From Metarhizium brunneum (lineage: Eukaryota > Ascomycota > Sordariomycetes > Hypocreales > Clavicipitaceae), in assembly GCF_013426205.1 (NCBI RefSeq), contig NC_089427.1, positions 3,038,001 through 3,102,000 of the forward strand: DNA of 64,000 nucleotides. The letters are read 5' to 3'. Below the pieces are notes generated by a model that ran no database searches, was not told where the DNA came from, and saw only the letters and a list, made by a program, of their open reading frames with translations. The translations under genes and the position numbers were made by a program. Shown piece by piece: positions 58,656 to 64,000 of the stretch; position 1 is the first letter of the stretch, and each line of letters starts with the position of its first letter.

Positions 58656-60875
58656 ATGGCTGATGCCGATGATTACCTCCAAGAGGGCTTCGATCCGCGC
58701 AGCGTGACAGTGCCGCGCTTGCGGTCCATCCTCGTCACGCACAATGTGGACTATCCATCGACAGCGAAGAAGGGACAACTGGTAGATTTGGTCAATGATC
58801 ACGTTTTATCACAGGCTGCGAAGTTGCGGGCACAGAGAGCTCAGGCGAAACGATCCAGCTTAGGGTTCGTCAATGCAGGCAGTGCAGAAGATTCCAACGC
58901 TTGGGATGAACACGACACGCGCTCGCGCCATTCGTCTATGCGCAGGTCGATGTCGCCAAGGAAGAGCTCGAGCAGAATTAAGACCGAGTCCGAGGAACCA
59001 GAATCCAATATTCTGCGCAGCCCGCGCAAGCGCAGCTCAAGATCTGCCAGCCGGCAACTTTCCCATTTTGACGAAGATGACGGCGCCGCATCCGTTGCGT
59101 CTAAGTCGGCGCGTCGAAGCAGCAGAAGGACCGTCACTCCTCAAATAAAAGATGAGTCGGAAGAGGAGTATCCCACTCATGCTGATCGCTCGAACGAATA
59201 TCTTCAGCCGCCAGAGGTAGAAGAGGACGGGGGACATGACGCATCTGTTTTCACCGACGACAACCCTTTCCAAAGCGGAAGCTCCCCGCCGCCGGTAAAA
59301 ACTCCAAGCAACCGTCGACGCACTTTGGGGGAGGACATGTCTCAGAGCGTGCGATCTGCTAGGAGAAGAACTGATGGTTTCACCGATCGAAGCAAAAAGT
59401 CTAGAATATCAGAAATTTCAGCACCCAAGTTACGGCAAAAGAATCCTGAATTTGCTTTGGAGCCTGGCGAGGAGTTTACTGCTGAAGAGCAGCTCGAATT
59501 GGAAGAAGCTCAAAGCTCGGGTGAAGTCGCTCCAATTTTGCGCAAGAGCCATAAACCAGCACGCCAAACAAGCGTACTGACACCCCTCTTTGTCCTTTTT
59601 ATGGCTCTTTTCGGCGCTTACGGAGCTTGGTATCGACAAGAGAAGCTTGCTGTCGGATACTGCGGCCTCGGTAGACAGGCTAAGCCACTCCTGCCACCAG
59701 AGATTGTAGTTCCCGATGCGCTACTTCCTTTTGTTGAACCCCAATGCGAACCATGTCCTGCAAATGCCTACTGCTATGAGGGCTTCAATGTGAGATGTAT
59801 CCAAGGATTCATTCAGAAACCTCACCCGTTGTCATTCGGCGGACTGGTCCCTCTTCCACCAACATGTGAGCCCGATAGCGAGCAGGAACGCCGAGTTCAG
59901 GCCGTAGCTGACAAGGCGGTTGAGGAGCTTAGAGAGCGCCGAGCCAAGTATGAGTGCGGTGACTTGGTCGACGAAGCGGGTCAACAGGAAAATTCGCCTG
60001 CAATCGCAGAGGAAGAGTTAAAACACGTTGTCAGCAAAAAACGAAACAAGAGACTTAGTGATGAGGAATTTGATGACCTGTGGGAGAAGGCCATCGGCAA
60101 AGTCACTACGAGAGAAGAAGTTGAGGTTCAAGTTGAGACAACCCAGTGAGTATAGACCAGTTTTTTTCCCCTTCTTCTTTTTCGCAATGAGATAAAATCT
60201 CAGCTATGGCTGTGGTGCTATCTCATATCTGGTCAACAAATCCTTCTTCTGACACAGACTAATCAGATCCGTGATTAATCCCACAGACCGTCCGGTGCCT
60301 CCAATCTTCCAGTCAGAAAGCTATCGTCAACCTCTCTCGCTCGCCTTCCGCTCACCTGCGCCATCAAGCGGTCAATCTGGCTCGCATTGGCAAGATATCG
60401 ACTCGCAATTGGATTTATAATCTTGTTGATCCTCGGAAGCTTGAACGCACGTTCACGGTACCGTCGTCACGTTGCAACATCTGCACAGGTTCCAGCCCTC
60501 GTAGACTTGGTCTTACAGCGAATCGCGGACCAGAGGGAGCTTGGAGAAGAGGATCTTGATGATCCCTGGCTCTTCCTGCCAAACCTGAGGGATGATGTCC
60601 TGCGATCTATTCACACTCTCTCCGAGCGAGACAGGATATGGCAGAGGGTAAGGGCTGTCGTAGAGCAGAACAGCAATGTCCGCATAAGCCAGAGGGAAAG
60701 CCGAAGCGGGGAAGTAGGTCGTGCTTGGGAGTGGATTGGCCCTACCAAGGGTGAGGGGGCGAGGAGACGGCGCAGTGGGAGGGTTTCGTTGGTGCCGGAG
60801 CTGAAGGAGGAGACGCCTGATTCTAAAGATAGAGTCGAGGCTAGGAAATGGGATGAGCCAAGGCCGATTTATTAG
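58656..60875 (+). CDS. SRC1: Inner nuclear membrane protein Src1/Heh1 (LEM-like, MSC domain)
   Basis: Integral inner nuclear membrane protein with roles in chromatin tethering and nuclear pore quality control. Exons 58656-60145 and 60287-60875 give 692 residues. The HeH/LEM-like fold is at residues 1-50 (SVTVPRLRSILVTHNVDYPS then AKKGQLVDLV). A long basic Ser/Arg-rich nucleoplasmic linker follows (SRHSSMRRSMSPRKSSSR), then the first membrane segment near residue 310-330 (LTPLFVLFMALFGAYGAW). The lumenal part has cysteines (CEPCPANAYCYEGFNVRC), and a second membrane segment (LAIGFIILLILGSLNA) leads to the Man1-Src1 C-terminal domain. In Saccharomyces, alternative splicing of SRC1 changes the second segment; here alternative AG sites at 60256 and 60265 lie just upstream of the chosen acceptor at 60286. 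Confidence 0.92.
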
Positions 60876-61517
60876 GGGTGGCTTTGGTGTTGGCTATACT
60901 GCATTGTTATAAATTGTATTAGAATGTATAATTGCTCGCTGTGCTACAATTTGGTGGATGAGTTAATATTAGGCCCAGGGCAGCAGTCACTTCCGATTTA
61001 TGGTGTACCAAATACATCTCGATGACTATTAATTTGTTGAAATTTGCTAGGTCTCTGTTTTGCTACAGCCACCCTCGAGACGTAGTAAGACTGGGGACAC
61101 TCTTGCGTTACTTGGCATGTCAAGTTTGCCTAGGCTTCGGTTGGTCGTTGATGTGTCCAGTGACGCAGGTGGGTTGCCTCGTTCAGCGTCGTGTGGTTTT
61201 CGTTTGTTACATGGCTATCAGCGCGTCAGGATACGCATTCACCCATGGCATCGCTGAAATATCTCACTGTCGACAGAACAGAATCACGGGAGGTGAAGAA
61301 ACATAGAATAGAGTTAAAATAGTTAAGACTAGTGTCTCGATTTAATCGGCTATTGCACAGGTGTGGTTATATGCACAGAGTGTTGTAACAAAAGAAACGG
61401 CGGTACGTTTTAATCTAAGACTCTAGTAATTGGCGTTTATTGGGCCTTGGAAGAGACAATCTCTGTGGTCCGTGTTAGCACATTCATTGGTCATGTCATC
61501 GTTTTGCGTAAACTTAT
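60876..61517. other. Convergent 3' intergenic region
   Basis: 640 bases between the 3' ends of SRC1 and ATP4. Short open frames near 61022-61306 overlap each other and are not supported. Confidence 0.5.
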
Positions 61518-62443
61518 TCAGTTCAACATACTCTCAACGTCAGCGACGCTCTGCTGCAGGATCTGCTGCAGGACCTTGGGGTTCTCCAGCTCCTTCTGGA
61601 CCTTGGCGATGATGGAAGCAGCAAGTTCCTTCTGCTGGCGCTGCTTGACCTGGCCCTCGTAACGGACCCAGGAGTCAAGGACAGCCTTGGCCTCGGCGGC
61701 CAGGGCGGTCTGTTGCTCGAGCTCATAGGCCTGAGCCTCAAGCTTGGCGGTTTCCTGCAAGCCCTTGCGTCAGTACCTCGGGTACTATCATCGTCCAGAT
61801 GGGGATCCCATCCCCCTCCAAAAAAAGAAAAACAATAGAATGCTTTCAAGTTCTCTCACCTTGGACACCTCGAACATGGCCTTGGTGATGTCCACAACAC
61901 CAGTCATCTGCTTGACGTCCTCGATGCGGCCCTTGACAGCCTCGGTGTGGTCGGCACGCGCGCTGTTGAGGATGTTCTTGATCTTCTCGTTCTGGCTCTC
62001 GGCCCACGCCTTGTATCCGGGACCACCGTACTTGATGAGACCACCCCAGACGGCCAGCAAGCAGATGGCCACGATGGTCTCCTCGTTCATGACGTAGTAC
62101 TCATTGCTGATGGCGTAGATGCTGAGACCAGCAGCGCTGCTGAGGAACGCCGTCTTGCTGAGGAGGCTGCTTCCGGGGAGGGAGTCGACGATGCTCTGAG
62201 CCTTCTTTTTGGGCTCCTCGGCGGGAACGTTGCTGGCGTGGCGGACAGCAGCGGCGGACACGGCAGGGATGGCTCGGCGGGCGAGGGTAGATCGAAGAAG
62301 GGGAGCGCCTGTTCGTTACGACAGATTCATCATGCGTCAGCAAACTTTCCGCTTCCAATTGGGTCTCCAAATTTCAATTGTCGTCGTGCAATTCGATAGG
62401 GGAGCGACGTACTGACAGCGCTTCGCGCCAAGCGAGAGGCCAT
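61518..62443 (-). CDS. ATP4: ATP synthase subunit 4 (subunit b), mitochondrial
   Basis: Peripheral-stalk subunit of F1Fo ATP synthase that holds the catalytic head against the rotor. Exons on the minus strand are 62443-62413, 62308-61860 and 61754-61518, giving 238 residues. The first exon is 31 nt and encodes MASRLARSAV, continued after splicing by SAPLLRSTLARRAIPAV as presequence. KAQSIVDSLPGSSLLSKTAF, a hydrophobic hairpin region (LSIYAISNEYYVMNEETIVA) and long charged helices (VRYEGQVKQRQQKELAASI) fit the family. Splice sites are GTACGT, GTGAGA and CTGCAG-type acceptors. The gene is divergent from NOC4 over 444 bases. Confidence 0.94.
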
Positions 62444-62887
62444 TGTGATACAGAGTAGCGATTGGGGGGTGTCGGGCTTGACGTTGCTCGGGGAGCTGGG
62501 AGTGAGGTTTGAGGTTTTATCGCGCTAGTTCGGCAACATGATAAAATCACGTGACCCCGGAGAGTAAAGGAATGGGCCAAGTAGACGTTCGCTCGTGGAG
62601 CAACATGATTTACCCGACCTTCTCCCTGCCTTGAGGTGTAGGGGGAAAAGCAATCTTATCGATAAGGTGCGACTGATTGGATTTTTTTGGAAGTCCAGCA
62701 CTCGATTTATTTGAGGCTCCCAAGATTTCGAACAATATGTATCTACCATTTCAATAAACATACGGTGCTACTTCTTCTTCTTCTTCTTTCTTTGTTTGAG
62801 GCTCATTCTCTTTCAGTTGGAGAGTTTAAATACTTCTTTTTTTAATTCCCGAATTCCCAACGACATACGCGGCAAAGTATTTCCATC
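62444..62887. promoter_or_regulatory. Bidirectional promoter region, ATP4 and NOC4
   Basis: 444 bases between divergent start codons. It contains a (CTT)n run at 62771-62788 and T-rich stretches near 62840. Shared regulation of ATP4 and NOC4 is possible but not shown. Confidence 0.4.
62771..62788 (+). repeat. (CTT)n microsatellite
   Basis: About six CTT triplets in the NOC4 promoter or 5' untranslated region. Confidence 0.9.
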
Positions 62888-64000
62888 ATGGCGAAAGGCG
62901 CTGTAGCTGAAGGCTCGAAGCGCAAGCGTACCTCTGCTAGTGAAAAGCCAGCCAAACGGCGCAGGTCTTCAAGTGAAGAGAGTGAGGACCCAAATGCAAG
63001 GATTCTTCTTCTGGAACAAGGGATTCTGGAATCAAAAAAGAATTACAACGATATCACTGACCTGTTGAGCACGGCAAGGGACTATGAAAATGGCGAACCA
63101 GAATCGATGTTGGCAGCAGTAGCCCTCTGCAGAGTCTTTATTCGATTGCTAGCCCAAGGGTCTCTCACCTCCAAGAAGTCTCTTTCGGAAAAGGATAGTG
63201 TGGTCGTTGGCTGGCTCAAGGATCAGTTTTCTCAGTACAAGATATTGCTGATGAGTCTGTTGAGCCAAGAAGAGCTCGCTGTCACTGCTCTCACGTTGAG
63301 CATGAGATTGCTGAAAGCTGAAGCAGAGTTCTTGAATAACAATGAGGACTACACGTTCCCCATCGCATTTATCGAGAACATCGTCAAAGCTGTATTGCTC
63401 TCAGGCAACGAAGATGTCAGGCAAGCATACATAGAAGATTTTGCGGAACAGTATGATGATATTCGCTATTTCACGTTCAAATCTGTCAAGTATGTATTTC
63501 GTTTTTAACGAATTATGTTGTTGTGCTCTGCTAATAGCTTTGAAAGGAACCTTGTGGAAAGCTCTTCGGGGGATATCGAGTCCAATAATTTGTTTGACAG
63601 GGTGTTCTCCCTGATTTCTGCTCTAGACGGTGTGCCAGAGTCTGCGGATGACCTGGACGACTTCTACATCCCCAGGCCCAAGAAGAAGGCACATCCTCTT
63701 CGATCAGTCAACCAACACAAAAAGCAGGGTCAAGAGGCGTGGCTTGCATTGATGGGCGTCGCCGACACCAAGGACGAGCGCAAGCGTTTATTGGATATAA
63801 CTTCAACCGTTATTGCCCCTTGGTTCACAAAACCAGAGTTGTTGGCAGACTTCCTTACCAACTGCTACAACACAGGAGGATCGATGTCTCTGCTAGCACT
63901 GTCTGGAGTCTTCTACCTGATTCAAGAGCGCAACTTGGACTACCCATCGTTCTATCCCAAGTTGTATTCGCTACTCGACCGAGATATCCTGCACTCAAAA
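62888..64000 (+). CDS. NOC4: Nucleolar complex protein 4 (NOC4), 3' end outside window
   Basis: Ribosome biogenesis factor that with Nop14 supports 40S subunit maturation and export. The start is at 62888 (MAKGAVAEGSKRKRTSASEK), rich in basic nuclear-localisation sequence. Exon 1 ends at 63489; an intron GTATGT...TTGAAAG leads to exon 2 from 63547, which runs to the window end without a stop. Joined frame reads FKSVKNLVESSSGDIE. The C-terminal part seen (AWLALMGVADTKDERKRLLD, then LDITSTVIAPWFTKPELLAD, SLLALSGVFYLIQERNLDYP) is the start of the CBF/Mak21 domain. An in-frame alternative acceptor nine bases earlier (AATAG) overlaps the branch site and is less likely. The remaining third of the protein is beyond the window. 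Confidence 0.88.

Overview
The window is nuclear chromosomal DNA of a filamentous ascomycete. The evidence is dense short spliceosomal introns (GTANGT donors, CTGAC/CTAAC branch sites), intergenic spacers of 0.4-7 kb, and fungal-type genes: ATG11, a CENP-H/Fta3-like protein, Src1/Heh1, UBP16, a Zn(II)2Cys6 regulator and NHP6. Gene content and codon use fit Sordariomycetes, probably Hypocreales; that placement is inferred from general resemblance and no database was consulted. I annotate 23 apparently intact genes (the last cut by the window end) and one gene that looks broken.

Layout. 0-12 kb: ribosomal protein uS19 (RPS15), a complex I accessory subunit convergent to it, a Nudix/DUF4743 thiamine-damage hydrolase, a Gfo/Idh/MocA oxidoreductase, oligoribonuclease and phosphoglucomutase. 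12.6-14.5 kb: a minus-strand gene of unknown function whose frame is interrupted by a TGA, a TAA and local frameshifts. 16.4-16.7 kb: an NHP6-type HMG-box gene. 16.7-24.2 kb: a gene-poor spacer of about 7.5 kb rich in the short motif TACGGAGTA and its complement, with simple repeats and one small AT-rich patch. 24.2-30.1 kb: divergent CENP-H-like and ATG11 genes. 31-37.5 kb: an F-box-like protein, UBP16 and a GT31-type glycosyltransferase. 40-49 kb: a Zn2Cys6 regulator, a membrane-anchored multicopper oxidase and a secreted acid phosphatase. 50.7-54 kb: a CCC1-type iron/manganese transporter, an uncharacterised acidic protein and a GNAT acetyltransferase. 54.6-64 kb: a compact, mostly housekeeping block with complex I 49-kDa subunit, COQ6, Src1/Heh1, ATP synthase subunit 4 and NOC4.

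The genes do not form an operon-like or biosynthetic cluster; no secondary-metabolite backbone enzyme, CRISPR array, intact transposon, rRNA or convincing tRNA was found. Several products share a destination: two complex I subunits, COQ6 and ATP4 are mitochondrial, and the multicopper oxidase, CCC1-type transporter and acid phosphatase concern metals or phosphate. Several gene pairs are divergent over 0.4-0.7 kb (ATP4/NOC4, COQ6/SRC1, CENP-H/ATG11) and may share promoters.

I found no clearly new biological system. The best leads are the interrupted gene at 12.6-14.5 kb, the dispersed TACGGAGTA element including a perfect 16-bp palindrome, a GC-AG intron in phosphoglucomutase, a four-unit 10-bp periodic AT repeat, and a tandem repeat next to an 18-bp palindrome near 49.2 kb.
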